From the NCBI RefSeq assembly GCF_018881715.1, contig NZ_JACVPW010000013.1:248001-312000 (forward strand): a stretch of 64,000 nt of DNA, given 5' to 3'. How positions within the stretch are numbered: position 1 is the first letter of the stretch; each line of letters starts with the position of its first letter. Under the pieces are notes generated by a model. The model ran no database searches. It saw nothing but the letters and a program-made list of their open reading frames with translations, and was not told where the DNA came from. Shown here one piece after another: positions 1 to 9,639 of this stretch. The position numbers and the translations under genes are program-made. Origin of the DNA: Polynucleobacter parvulilacunae. Its GTDB lineage: Bacteria > Pseudomonadota > Gammaproteobacteria > Burkholderiales > Burkholderiaceae.

Positions 1-1
1 C

Positions 2-283
2 GACCCCCAGTTTAAGGATATGGATAGTCGTATTTTGCTCCGCGCTGCCTTGCAAAAAGTCCAGGCAGCAGGCTTTCAGATTGGCAACGTCGATGCCACG
101 ATTATTTGCCAGAAGCCAAAATTGGCCGATTTTTTGCCTGAAATGGTCCGTAATATTGCTGCTGATTTGGCTGTTACCCCTAGCCATGTCAATCTCAAGG
201 CTAAGACCAATGAATCCCTGGGCCATTTAGGCAGAGGCGAGGGTGTTGCCGTCCATGCGGTCGCTTTGCTCTATAAGGCCTAA
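2..283 (+). CDS. ispF: 2-C-methyl-D-erythritol 2,4-cyclodiphosphate synthase, C-terminal part (5' end outside window)
   Basis: Frame open from window start; DSRILLRAALQKVQAAGFQIGNVDATIICQKPKL and VNLKAKTNESLGHLGRGEGVAVHAVALL are characteristic IspF C-terminal sequence. Confidence 0.93.
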   Translation, partial: DPQFKDMDSRILLRAALQKVQAAGFQIGNVDATIICQKPKLADFLPEMVRNIAADLAVTPSHVNLKAKTNESLGHLGRGEGVAVHAVALLYKA

Positions 284-361
284 AAGATCCTCTAAAACCC
301 TAGGCATTGTAGAATTACGGTCTTTAGAGTGAAGTCTAAGCTTGGCAGTTTGCGGATATTC

Positions 362-448
362 GCGAGGATGGCGAAATTGGTAGACGCACCAGGTTTAGGT
401 CCTGACGCCAGAAATGGTGTGGGGGTTCGAGTCCCCCTCCTCGCACCA
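362..448 (+). tRNA. tRNA-Leu (anticodon TAG)
   Basis: gcgaggatggcgaaattggtagacgcaccaggtttaggtcctg...ggttcgagtccccctcctcgcacca; class II tRNA with encoded CCA. Confidence 0.95.
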
Positions 449-505
449 CAAGATTGCTACTTGGCTTGGACTTCACATTTCCAGATCTTCAATTAAGAGA
501 CGAGA

Positions 506-1843
506 ATGGCTGTGCAGATAGAAAATTTAGGTTCACTAGACCGCAAAATGACTTTGGAATTCGCTCGTGCCGATTTGGCAAAAGCGCGTGAAGCCCGTTT
601 GGCTAAAGTTGGTAAGACCATGAAAATGGCTGGCTTTCGCCCTGGCAAAGTTCCAAAAAATCTCGTTGAAAAACAACATGGCATGCAAGTGGATTTTGAA
701 CTCCAGTTTGATAAAGCTGCTGAAATGTTTTATGAGCTAGCCCAAAAAGAGGGCGTTGCATTAGCCGGTCAACCACGTCTTGAGCCAAAGAGTGAAATTG
801 ATGCTGACAAAATTGTCTTCGATGCCTTCTTTGAAGTATTGCCAGAAGTGAAGATTGGTGACTTTAGTAAAGCTGAAGTAACGAAATACACAACTGATAT
901 TGGCGAAGCTGAAATTGATCGCGCCTTAGATGTATTGCGTAAACAGCAAGTTCATTACCACCCACGTGGTGAAGCTGGCGCCCATGGCGACGGCGGTTCT
1001 AGTACTGCAGCACAAAATGGCGACCAAGTTGTTATTGACTTCGTTGGCAAGATTGATGGCATTGAGTTTGCTGGCGGCAAAGCCGAAAACTTTGAATATG
1101 TATTGGGTGAAGGCCGTATGCTTCCTGAATTTGAGGCGGCAACTTTGGGTCTCAAAGCGGGCGAAAGCAAATCATTCCCATTGAGCTTCCCAGCCGATTA
1201 CCATGGCAAAGATGTAGCAGGTAAAACGGCTGAGTTCACTATTACTGTGAAGTCAGTTAATTGGCCGCACCTCCCAGCTGTTGATGATGCATTTGCATTA
1301 TCTTTGGGTGTTGCTGAAGGTGGCGTTGCCAAAATGCGCGCTGAAGTAAAAGAAAATTTAGATCGCGAAGTAAAGCGTCGCATTACTTCTTTGTTAAAAA
1401 ATGAAGTAATGGATAAGCTCAACAGCTTGTGCGAACTCGATGTGCCTAAATCTTTGGTGGCTTCCGAGCAAGAGCGTTTGGTTGAAGGTGCTCGCCAAGA
1501 CTTAATGCAGCGTGGTGTGCCAAATGCAAAAGATGCTCCAATTCCTGCTGAGATTTTTACTGAGCAGGCTACTAAACGTGTTCGCCTTGGTTTGATCCTC
1601 AGCGAATTAGTGAAGAAGCAAAACTTGGCTGCTACTGCAGATCAAATTAAAGCTGAAATCGATGAGCAGGCCGCTACTTACGAAGATCCAAAAGAAGTGG
1701 TTCGTTGGTTCTATAGCAATCCTAGCCGTTTAAAAGACATCGAGAACCTTGTGCTTGAAGATAATGTCATTAAGTTCTTCACAACACAAGCTAAAGTAAG
1801 CGACAAAGCGGTAAGCTTTGAAGAGCTCAGCAAGCTAAACTAA
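506..1843 (+). CDS. tig: trigger factor
   Basis: ORF 445 aa; N-terminal ribosome-binding GFRPGKVP motif, FKBP-like middle domain, located upstream of clpP-clpX-lon. Confidence 0.97.
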   Translation: MAVQIENLGSLDRKMTLEFARADLAKAREARLAKVGKTMKMAGFRPGKVPKNLVEKQHGMQVDFELQFDKAAEMFYELAQKEGVALAGQPRLEPKSEIDADKIVFDAFFEVLPEVKIGDFSKAEVTKYTTDIGEAEIDRALDVLRKQQVHYHPRGEAGAHGDGGSSTAAQNGDQVVIDFVGKIDGIEFAGGKAENFEYVLGEGRMLPEFEAATLGLKAGESKSFPLSFPADYHGKDVAGKTAEFTITVKSVNWPHLPAVDDAFALSLGVAEGGVAKMRAEVKENLDREVKRRITSLLKNEVMDKLNSLCELDVPKSLVASEQERLVEGARQDLMQRGVPNAKDAPIPAEIFTEQATKRVRLGLILSELVKKQNLAATADQIKAEIDEQAATYEDPKEVVRWFYSNPSRLKDIENLVLEDNVIKFFTTQAKVSDKAVSFEELSKLN

Positions 1844-1877
1844 GTCAGTCACTCATCTACCCACAAGAGGTTTCAAT

Positions 1878-2507
1878 ATGATCCACAATCATTCTCAGTC
1901 TGAAAATCTAGAACCAAAAGGCTTAGGTTTGGTTCCAATGGTGATTGAAACCTCTGGTAGGGGTGAGCGTGCTTACGATATCTACTCCAGGTTGCTGCGT
2001 GAGCGCGTAGTCTTCCTAGTTGGTGAAGTGAATGACCAAACTGCTAATTTAGTCATTGCACAGCTGCTCTTCCTGGAAAGTGAAAACCCAGATAAAGAAA
2101 TTTCTCTGTATATCAACTCCCCTGGTGGTTCAGTTTCAGCTGGCTTAGCTATTTACGACACAATGCAATTTATCAAGCCACATGTAAGTACCTTATGCAT
2201 GGGTATGGCTGCAAGTATGGGTGCATTTTTGTTGTGTGCCGGTGAGAAAGGGAAGCGTTATGCTTTGCCAAATTCACGCGTCATGATTCACCAGCCATTG
2301 GGCGGTGCGCGTGGCCAAGCTTCCGATATCGAGATTCAAGCGCGCGAGATTTTGTACTTGCGTGAGCGCCTCAACAAAATCTTGTCTGATCGCACAGGTC
2401 AAACGATTGAAACAATTGCTAAAGATACTGACCGCGACAACTTTATGTCCGCAGAGCAGGCGCAAGAGTATGGCTTGATCGACAAAGTCATCGACAAGCG
2501 TCCTTAA
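1878..2507 (+). CDS. clpP: ATP-dependent Clp protease proteolytic subunit
   Basis: [11 protein letters not shown] (catalytic Ser) and [18 protein letters not shown] (catalytic His). Confidence 0.98.
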   Translation: MIHNHSQSENLEPKGLGLVPMVIETSGRGERAYDIYSRLLRERVVFLVGEVNDQTANLVIAQLLFLESENPDKEISLYINSPGGSVSAGLAIYDTMQFIKPHVSTLCMGMAASMGAFLLCAGEKGKRYALPNSRVMIHQPLGGARGQASDIEIQAREILYLRERLNKILSDRTGQTIETIAKDTDRDNFMSAEQAQEYGLIDKVIDKRP

Positions 2508-2527
2508 TACACTATTAGATTACTTCC

Positions 2528-3889
2528 TTGAGTGATTCCAACACCACTAATTCAGCAGACAAAGTTCTGCATTGCTCTTTCTGCGGTAAAAGTCAGAATG
2601 AGGTTAAGAAACTCATTGCGGGCCCATCTGTTTTTATTTGCGATGAGTGCATTGATCTTTGCACCGACATAATTCAAGAAGAAATTGCCAAGCTTCCCAA
2701 GGAAGAGGGCGATGATTCACTGCCAACACCCCATCAAATACGTGAGAACTTAGATCAGTATGTCATTGGTCAAGATCATGCCAAGAAGACTCTAGCGGTT
2801 GCTGTTTATAACCACTACAAGCGCTTACAGTATTTACCTAAGCCTAAAAAAGAGAAGCTAGATAAAGATGGCAAGCCGGTTGAGGGTTCTGAGAAGAAAG
2901 AATCTAAGGTGCCGGCTAAGGCCATGGTTGATGGCGTCGAGCTAGCTAAGAGCAACATACTACTGATTGGACCAACAGGTTCAGGCAAAACATTATTGGC
3001 GCAAACATTAGCGCGTATGTTGGATGTGCCATTTGTTATGGCCGATGCAACTACACTAACTGAAGCAGGTTATGTTGGTGAAGACGTTGAAAACATCATC
3101 CAAAAACTATTACAGGCTTGTGACTACAACGTAGAAAAAGCACAACGCGGAATTGTTTATATTGACGAGATCGATAAGATCTCACGCAAGTCAGATAATC
3201 CATCGATTACTCGTGACGTTTCTGGTGAAGGTGTTCAACAGGCCTTGTTAAAGCTGGTTGAGGGTACGATGGCTTCGGTACCGCCTCAAGGTGGTCGTAA
3301 GCATCCTAATCAAGATTTCTTGCAAGTTGATACAACCAATATTTTGTTTATTTGTGGTGGCGCATTTGATGGTCTTGAGAAAGTCATTCAGCAACGTACC
3401 GCTAAAACAGGTATTGGTTTCAATGCCACTGTTCCTGGCAAGGATGATCGTGGCGTAAGCGATCTCCTGATTGAAGTAGAACCTGAGGATTTAATTAAGT
3501 TTGGTTTGATTCCAGAGTTAATCGGCCGATTACCTGTAGTTGCCACTTTGGCCCAATTGGATGAAGAGGCCTTAATTCAGATTCTGACTGAGCCTAAAAA
3601 TGCGTTGGTAAAGCAATATCAAGCGCTCTTGACTATGGAAGGCTCCGAGCTGGAAGTACGTCGTGAAGCGCTCTCTGCTATCGCTAAAAAGGCCATTGCT
3701 CGCAAAACTGGTGCTCGCGGCCTTAGATCTATTCTTGAGGGCTCATTGATGGATGTGATGTATGACCTGCCATCCCTGAAGAATGTCCAAAAAGTCGTTA
3801 TCGATGAAAGCAGTATCGCTGATGGCGGAAAACCACTTTTGGTCTACAAGCAGGATGCCGAACAGGCTGATTTGAGCAAAAAAGCCTAA
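2528..3889 (+). CDS. clpX: ATP-dependent Clp protease ATP-binding subunit ClpX (TTG start)
   Basis: N-terminal zinc finger CSFCGKSQ...CDEC, Walker A GPTGSGKT. Confidence 0.98.
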   Translation: MSDSNTTNSADKVLHCSFCGKSQNEVKKLIAGPSVFICDECIDLCTDIIQEEIAKLPKEEGDDSLPTPHQIRENLDQYVIGQDHAKKTLAVAVYNHYKRLQYLPKPKKEKLDKDGKPVEGSEKKESKVPAKAMVDGVELAKSNILLIGPTGSGKTLLAQTLARMLDVPFVMADATTLTEAGYVGEDVENIIQKLLQACDYNVEKAQRGIVYIDEIDKISRKSDNPSITRDVSGEGVQQALLKLVEGTMASVPPQGGRKHPNQDFLQVDTTNILFICGGAFDGLEKVIQQRTAKTGIGFNATVPGKDDRGVSDLLIEVEPEDLIKFGLIPELIGRLPVVATLAQLDEEALIQILTEPKNALVKQYQALLTMEGSELEVRREALSAIAKKAIARKTGARGLRSILEGSLMDVMYDLPSLKNVQKVVIDESSIADGGKPLLVYKQDAEQADLSKKA

Positions 3890-3913
3890 ATTCTTAGGGT
3901 TTTCGCTATTTTT

Positions 3914-3936
3914 GGGGCATTTTTGCCCCTTTTTTG
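3914..3936 (+). terminator. Rho-independent terminator after clpX
   Basis: ggggca-tttt-tgcccc stem followed by tttttt. Confidence 0.75.
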
Positions 3937-3947
3937 TCTTTTTACCC

Positions 3948-3975
3948 CTTGTTTTTCTCTAAAGCCTACCCATAT
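3948..3975 (+). promoter_or_regulatory. candidate sigma-32-type heat-shock promoter upstream of lon
   Basis: CTTGTTT - 13 nt - ACCCATAT, compared with consensus CTTGAAA-N13-CCCCATNT; located after the clpX terminator and before lon. Confidence 0.5.
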
Positions 3976-4077
3976 AGGTAGTATGCTACTCAAGAATAAT
4001 GTCTGTATTTAGTGGCTAATAATTTGATTGCACTATTAAAGACTTTTGAGGATTGATTACTTTGGAGGATTTGCCCC

Positions 4078-6510
4078 ATGCCTGGCCACTTATTACTACC
4101 CTCTGAACCGATTCAACTACCTTTACTCCCATTAAGAGACGTAGTTGTGTTTCCTCATATGGTGATTCCACTATTCGTGGGTCGCCCCAAATCGATAAAA
4201 GCCCTCGAGGCTGCCATGGAAACTGGCAAAAATGTCCTATTGGTTGCTCAAAAGACAGCTGCTAAGGATGAACCTGTTATTGAAGATTTGTATGAGGTGG
4301 GCTGTATTGCCAATATATTGCAGATGCTCAAGTTGCCAGATGGCACTGTAAAGGTGCTTGTTGAGGGTGTTCAGCGCGCTGAAGTGAGTCAAATTGAAGA
4401 TAGCCTTGGTTACTTTAATTGTGAAGCAACCCCAACCGCTATTAACGCAATTGATGCTCATGAAACTGAGGCATTGCGTCGCGCAATCATGGCGCAGTTT
4501 GATCAATACGTAAAACTCAATAAAAAAGTGCCGCAAGAGATTCTCTCTTCATTGGGCGGCATTGATGATCCAAGTCGATTGGCTGACACCATCTGCGCGC
4601 ACTTGCCTGTAAAGCTTGAGCAAAAACAACGCTTACTGGAAATGACGGATGTTGTGCAGCGTTTAGAAAGCTTGCTTGCTGATCTTGAAAGTGAGATTGA
4701 TATTCTGCAAGTAGAGAAGCGCATTCGTGGACGCGTGAAACGTCAGATGGAAAAGAGTCAACGCGAGTACTACTTGAATGAGCAAGTCAAAGCAATTCAG
4801 AAAGAATTGGGTGAGGGTGAGGAGGGTGCCGATCTTGAGGAGCTCGAGAAGCGTATCAAGGCTGCACGCATGCCTAAGGAAGCATTGAAGAAGGCAGAAT
4901 CAGAGCTCAAGAAGCTCAAGTTGATGTCGCCGATGTCGGCTGAAGCCACTGTCATCCGCAACTTTATTGATACGCTTGTGAATCTTCCTTGGAAGAAAAA
5001 GACCAAGATCAATAATGACCTCACTAATGCTGAAAAAGTATTAGATGAAGATCACTATGGCCTTGATAAGGTCAAAGAGCGTATTTTGGAGTACCTCGCT
5101 GTACAGCAACGTGTTGATCGCGTGAAAGCGCCAATCCTTTGTTTGGTTGGCCCTCCCGGTGTTGGTAAGACATCGCTAGGTCAATCTATTGCGCGCGCTA
5201 CGAATAGAAAATTTGTGCGTATGGCTTTAGGTGGCGTTCGTGATGAATCTGAGATTCGTGGTCACCGTCGTACTTATATTGGCTCTATGCCTGGCAAAAT
5301 TTTAACTAGCCTGACTAAGGTTGGTGTGCGCAATCCATTATTCCTATTGGATGAAGTGGATAAGATGGGTATGGATTTCCGCGGCGATCCTGCAAGTGCA
5401 TTGCTTGAGGTTTTAGATCCAGAACAAAACCATACCTTCCAAGACCATTATGTAGAGGTTGATTTTGATCTCTCCGATGTAATGTTTGTTGCTACCTCAA
5501 ATTCTTTGAATATCCCAGGCCCGTTATTGGATCGACTTGAGATCATTCGTTTGGCTGGCTATACAGAGGATGAAAAAACTAGTATTGCTGTGAATTATTT
5601 GATTCCAAAGCAAGTCAAAAACAACGGCTTGAAAAAAGACGAACTCAAGATTGAAGATAGCGCTGTACGCAACATGATTCGTTACTACACCCGCGAGGCA
5701 GGTGTCCGTTCTTTAGAGCGCGAAATCAGCAAGATCTGCCGCAAAGTGGTGAAGCTGTTGCTCTTAAAGAAAGAGGCTGCGCCTGTAGTTGTTAATGCAG
5801 ACAACTTAGAGAAATTCCTCTCGGTGCGTATGTATGACTTTGGTTTGGCTGGTAAAGAAAATCAAGTGGGTCAAGTTACTGGCCTCGCGTGGACTGAAGT
5901 GGGCGGTGATTTGCTCACTATTGAAGCTGCTGTCATGCCTGGAAAAGGCGTCATCACTCGTACCGGCTCCATCGGAGATGTGATGAAAGAATCTGTTGAA
6001 GCGGCCCGTACCGTAGTTCGTTCAAGAGCAAGGCGTCTTGGTATTACGGATGAGGCTTTTGAGAAGAAGGATATTCATATTCACTTCCCCGATGGCGCAA
6101 CCCCAAAGGATGGTCCATCCGCAGGAATTGCGATCACAACTGCTTTGGTTTCTGTGTTTACGGGCATTCCAATTCGCTCAGACGTTGCGATGACTGGTGA
6201 AATCACTTTACGTGGCGAGGTATTGCCGATTGGTGGTTTAAAGGAAAAGCTCCTGGCGGCACATCGTGGTGGTATTAAGCTGGCTTTAATTCCGGAAGAA
6301 AACGTGAAGGATCTTATTGATATCCCAGATAACGTCAAAAATGCGATTGAGATTATTCCGGTACGCTGGATTGATAAGGTTCTTGAATTGGCACTAGAGC
6401 GTATGCCTGAAGCCTTGCCGGACCCTACGCCGGAAGAGCTTGCTAAAAAGGCTGCTGAAGCTAGTAAGGTAAGTGAAAAGGGTGCCTCAGCAGACGTTCT
6501 TAAGCACTGA
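4078..6510 (+). CDS. lon: endopeptidase La (Lon protease)
   Basis: 810 aa; Walker A GPPGVGKTS, catalytic PKDGPSAG. Confidence 0.98.
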   Translation: MPGHLLLPSEPIQLPLLPLRDVVVFPHMVIPLFVGRPKSIKALEAAMETGKNVLLVAQKTAAKDEPVIEDLYEVGCIANILQMLKLPDGTVKVLVEGVQRAEVSQIEDSLGYFNCEATPTAINAIDAHETEALRRAIMAQFDQYVKLNKKVPQEILSSLGGIDDPSRLADTICAHLPVKLEQKQRLLEMTDVVQRLESLLADLESEIDILQVEKRIRGRVKRQMEKSQREYYLNEQVKAIQKELGEGEEGADLEELEKRIKAARMPKEALKKAESELKKLKLMSPMSAEATVIRNFIDTLVNLPWKKKTKINNDLTNAEKVLDEDHYGLDKVKERILEYLAVQQRVDRVKAPILCLVGPPGVGKTSLGQSIARATNRKFVRMALGGVRDESEIRGHRRTYIGSMPGKILTSLTKVGVRNPLFLLDEVDKMGMDFRGDPASALLEVLDPEQNHTFQDHYVEVDFDLSDVMFVATSNSLNIPGPLLDRLEIIRLAGYTEDEKTSIAVNYLIPKQVKNNGLKKDELKIEDSAVRNMIRYYTREAGVRSLEREISKICRKVVKLLLLKKEAAPVVVNADNLEKFLSVRMYDFGLAGKENQVGQVTGLAWTEVGGDLLTIEAAVMPGKGVITRTGSIGDVMKESVEAARTVVRSRARRLGITDEAFEKKDIHIHFPDGATPKDGPSAGIAITTALVSVFTGIPIRSDVAMTGEITLRGEVLPIGGLKEKLLAAHRGGIKLALIPEENVKDLIDIPDNVKNAIEIIPVRWIDKVLELALERMPEALPDPTPEELAKKAAEASKVSEKGASADVLKH

Positions 6511-6515
6511 AAATA

Positions 6516-6575
6516 GGGTGATTTTTCGCTAAATTCTCCTCTGTCAATGAGGTCGGTTTAGCGGAAAATCCACCC
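6516..6575 (+). repeat. large nested inverted repeat / hairpin between lon and tRNA-Val
   Basis: gggtgatttttcgctaaa ... tttagcggaaaatccaccc arms (near-perfect with bulges) enclosing cctc-tgtcaat-gagg. Confidence 0.7.
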
Positions 6576-6616
6576 AAATTCCACGCTTAGGTTACAATCT
6601 TAGCTGTAATAATTTG

Positions 6617-6692
6617 GGGCGCTTAGCTCAGTTGGTAGAGCGTCTGCCTTACACGCAGAATGTCGGGAGTTCGAGCCTCTCAGCGCCCACCA
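6617..6692 (+). tRNA. tRNA-Val (anticodon TAC)
   Basis: gggcgcttagctcagttggtagagcgtctgccttacacgcag...gttcgagcctctcagcgcccacca. Confidence 0.96.
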
Positions 6693-6799
6693 AACTATTG
6701 CATATGATTCTTTCTAAGCCTACTCAGGCATTTCAATACCCCCAAGCTACACCCCTAGTACACTCGTGGTATTGATCCTTTTTACTAGCGAACTTTTAC

Positions 6800-8263
6800 A
6801 TGTTTGATACTGTCCGTAAACACCAACGCATTTTGCAGTTTGTTTTAATGCTTTTAATTGTTCCGTCTTTTGCATTCTTCGGAATCTCAAGCTATTCCAG
6901 TTTCTTGGATAAAGAGACAGATCTTGTCAAAATCAATGGCAAACCTATTACAGCGCAAGAAGTCGACTCTGCCGCTAAGCGTCAAGCAGAGCGTGTCGGT
7001 GGTAATGCGCAGATAGCGCAAAGTCTCCAATTTAGACAAGCAATACTGAATGAGTTATTGCAGCAACGCATCCTCGGTTTTGCTGTTAGTGACTTACGTT
7101 TGCAAGTTGGCAAAGAAGCGCTAGTGAAGAGCCTGCAAAATATTCCGCAAATTCGTGCTTTATATAAGCAAGACGGAAGTTTTGATGACACACGTTTTAA
7201 ACAACTTTTGGCTAGCAATGGCTTAAACGAAGAACAGTTTTACGCAAGCCAAGCTTTTGATCTCAAAATCAGTCAGCTTGTTAACTCAGTAGCCCGTACA
7301 GAAATCGGCAGCCCAAAATTATCTGAAATCGTTTCAACCCTTTATGAGACTGAGCGCCAAGTTCAGGCTTTATCGTTTGATGCGAAAGATTACTTGTCTA
7401 AGGTCAATCCATCCCAAGAAGACCTCCAGGCTTTCTATAACGCCAACGCTAAGCTCTTTGAGAGTCCAGAGTACGTTGATGTTGAGTACATTGTTCTCAA
7501 GGCTGATCCAAAAGAAGATTCAAAGGTGTTTAGTGAAAAAGCCGACCAATTTGCAAATATGACTTATGACCAGTCGGATAGTCTTAAGCCGGCTGCTGAT
7601 AAATTAAAACTTAGCGTGCAGACTCAAAAAGGTGTTACTCGCTCTGGTGCAACCGGCGTTACAAAAGATCACCCATTAGCCAATCCGAAGGTGGTTCAAT
7701 CTTTGTTTGGTGATGAAGCCGTTAAGAACAAGCGCAATATTGAAGCCGTACAAACATCTCCGGGTGTTTTTGTTTCTGCTCGAGTGGTGACTTTTCACCC
7801 AGCGCAAATTCTGCCTTATAAAGATGTTGCCTCAGAGGTTAAACGTCAGGTAAGTCAACGTATGGCTGAAAAGCTAGCTGTGTCTGCCGCTGCTGATCGT
7901 TTTGCTGCTTTGGAAAAAGATCCCAAAATCGCAGTAGGATTTGCTAGCCCAATTTGGGTGTCTCGTAACAAGCCAGGAAACTTAGTGGGTGGGGCGCTTG
8001 ATGATGTGATGTCGGTTAATCCAGATAAATTCCCTGCGGTTGTTTCAGTTCAAAACCCAGGAGTCGGCATGATTTTGTATCGCGTTGATCAGGTACGTCA
8101 GCCTAGCGGTGTTGATGCCAAGGTGCATAAAGCACAAGCTCAGCAAATCCAAGCCTTAGCGGCCCAGTCTGAATTTGCGGGCTTTATGGCTTACTGGCGT
8201 GATGTCGCTGGAGTTAAAGTCATCAACCCCCTTAAGCCACCATCATCTGGCTCCGGTAGTTAA
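6800..8263 (+). CDS. ppiD: PpiD-like periplasmic chaperone (SurA N-terminal domain); parvulin domain apparently absent
   Basis: MFDTVRKHQRILQFVLMLLIVPSFAFFGISSY N-terminal anchor and SurA_N-type region; downstream of lon; no GGDLGW-type parvulin motif. Confidence 0.85.
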   Translation: MFDTVRKHQRILQFVLMLLIVPSFAFFGISSYSSFLDKETDLVKINGKPITAQEVDSAAKRQAERVGGNAQIAQSLQFRQAILNELLQQRILGFAVSDLRLQVGKEALVKSLQNIPQIRALYKQDGSFDDTRFKQLLASNGLNEEQFYASQAFDLKISQLVNSVARTEIGSPKLSEIVSTLYETERQVQALSFDAKDYLSKVNPSQEDLQAFYNANAKLFESPEYVDVEYIVLKADPKEDSKVFSEKADQFANMTYDQSDSLKPAADKLKLSVQTQKGVTRSGATGVTKDHPLANPKVVQSLFGDEAVKNKRNIEAVQTSPGVFVSARVVTFHPAQILPYKDVASEVKRQVSQRMAEKLAVSAAADRFAALEKDPKIAVGFASPIWVSRNKPGNLVGGALDDVMSVNPDKFPAVVSVQNPGVGMILYRVDQVRQPSGVDAKVHKAQAQQIQALAAQSEFAGFMAYWRDVAGVKVINPLKPPSSGSGS

Positions 8264-8269
8264 CTAGAG

Positions 8270-8941
8270 TTATTTGTTCTTAAGTAGTGTTTGATATGGG
8301 GCCATTGCGCCCCATACGTTTCTAAAGAGAATGCTTTGTGCCTTCTCATTTGGATGCATACGATCTGCTTGAAATAAGTTGATATCAGCAGCTACACCCT
8401 TTAGAAAGAATGGAAGTAGTTCAACTTGCTCTTGACGAGCAAGTTTTGGATATAGCTCTTGAAATTGCCTGGTGTATTCCTGCCCATAATTGGGTGGAAT
8501 TTGCATGCCAAATAATAGAACCTTTGCCCCTGAGACTTTGCTCAACTGAATCATCTTGCGCAAATTTTTATCTGACTCTTGAATTGATAGTCCACGTAGA
8601 GCATCGTTTGCACCGAGTTCCAAAAGAACAATTCCGGGCTTTTTTTGCTCTAAGAGCTTTGGTAATCTAGCCAAGCCACCGGAACTTGTTTCCCCGCTAA
8701 TGCTGGCATTAAAGACAGTCCAAGGGCTTGATTCTTTTTGGAGTTGGCCCTCAAGCATCCTTACCCAGCCGGTACCACGTGCCAATCCATATTCTGCAGA
8801 GAGGCTATCACCCATAACCAAAATAACAGGATTGGCCTGGGCTCGTGTGCCAAATGGAATAAGCAGGCAAAATAGCGTCAATGCCATTGATATGGTTATC
8901 GATTTTTTACCTAAGCCGTTCAACCAGTGCAATTGAATCAT
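8270..8941 (-). CDS. tesA: arylesterase / acyl-CoA thioesterase I family SGNH hydrolase (start codon uncertain)
   Basis: GDSLSAEYGL block I, GANDALRG block III, DRMHPN block V; divergent to a YbbA-type ATPase as in E. coli tesA/ybbA. Confidence 0.88.
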   Translation of the reverse strand: MIQLHWLNGLGKKSITISMALTLFCLLIPFGTRAQANPVILVMGDSLSAEYGLARGTGWVRMLEGQLQKESSPWTVFNASISGETSSGGLARLPKLLEQKKPGIVLLELGANDALRGLSIQESDKNLRKMIQLSKVSGAKVLLFGMQIPPNYGQEYTRQFQELYPKLARQEQVELLPFFLKGVAADINLFQADRMHPNEKAQSILFRNVWGAMAPYQTLLKNK

Positions 8942-8943
8942 CT

Positions 8944-9618
8944 ATGAGTATTCCGGAAAAAGTCCTCAGTGCGATACATCTAGGTAAACAAGTTTTATCT
9001 AGCGATGGATCATTAACTATTTTGCACGACATTAGCTTTGATGTCTGTGAGGGTGAGAGCGTTGCTATTACCGGAGCATCTGGATCTGGAAAAAGCACTT
9101 TACTTGGACTTTTGGCCGGACTCGATGCACCTACCAGTGGGCACGTTGAATTGGCCTCCCAAAATCTGAATCTATTGGATGAGGATGGTCGAGCCAAATT
9201 GCGGGGTCAAAAAGTGGGTTTTGTATTTCAATCTTTTCAGCTGCTTGCCCATCTCACTGCGCTAGAAAATGTCATGCTTCCAGCGGAACTCAATGGCCTA
9301 ACAATGGCCAAAGATAATGCCCTGGCTTGCCTTGAGCAAGTAGGCCTGAGTGAACGAGCCAATCATTTCCCCAAAACCTTGTCTGGCGGGGAGCAACAAA
9401 GAGTGGCTTTGGCCAGGGCCTTCATCATGAAGCCGGCCGTACTATTTGCGGATGAACCCACTGGCAGCCTTGACGAAGCAAGCGGAAACCGGGTTATTGA
9501 GCTCCTTTTTGAGCTAAATCGGGCCAATCATTCGACCCTGGTTTTGGTAACCCATGACCAAGCCTTGGCAGATCGATGTCAGCGGCAATTACACCTTCAG
9601 GGCGGGAGATTGCTGTAG
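8944..9618 (+). CDS. ABC transporter ATP-binding protein, YbbA/LolD type
   Basis: Walker A GASGSGKSTLL, signature LSGGEQQRVALARA, Walker B LFADEPTGSLD. Confidence 0.92.
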   Translation: MSIPEKVLSAIHLGKQVLSSDGSLTILHDISFDVCEGESVAITGASGSGKSTLLGLLAGLDAPTSGHVELASQNLNLLDEDGRAKLRGQKVGFVFQSFQLLAHLTALENVMLPAELNGLTMAKDNALACLEQVGLSERANHFPKTLSGGEQQRVALARAFIMKPAVLFADEPTGSLDEASGNRVIELLFELNRANHSTLVLVTHDQALADRCQRQLHLQGGRLL

Positions 9619-9639
9619 GCAAAACCTTATAATCTAGGG

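Noticed and set aside
950-1020. Gly/Ser/Ala-rich short insertion before the FKBP domain of trigger factor
   Set aside because: Short surface-loop variation, probably lineage-level and of no functional note
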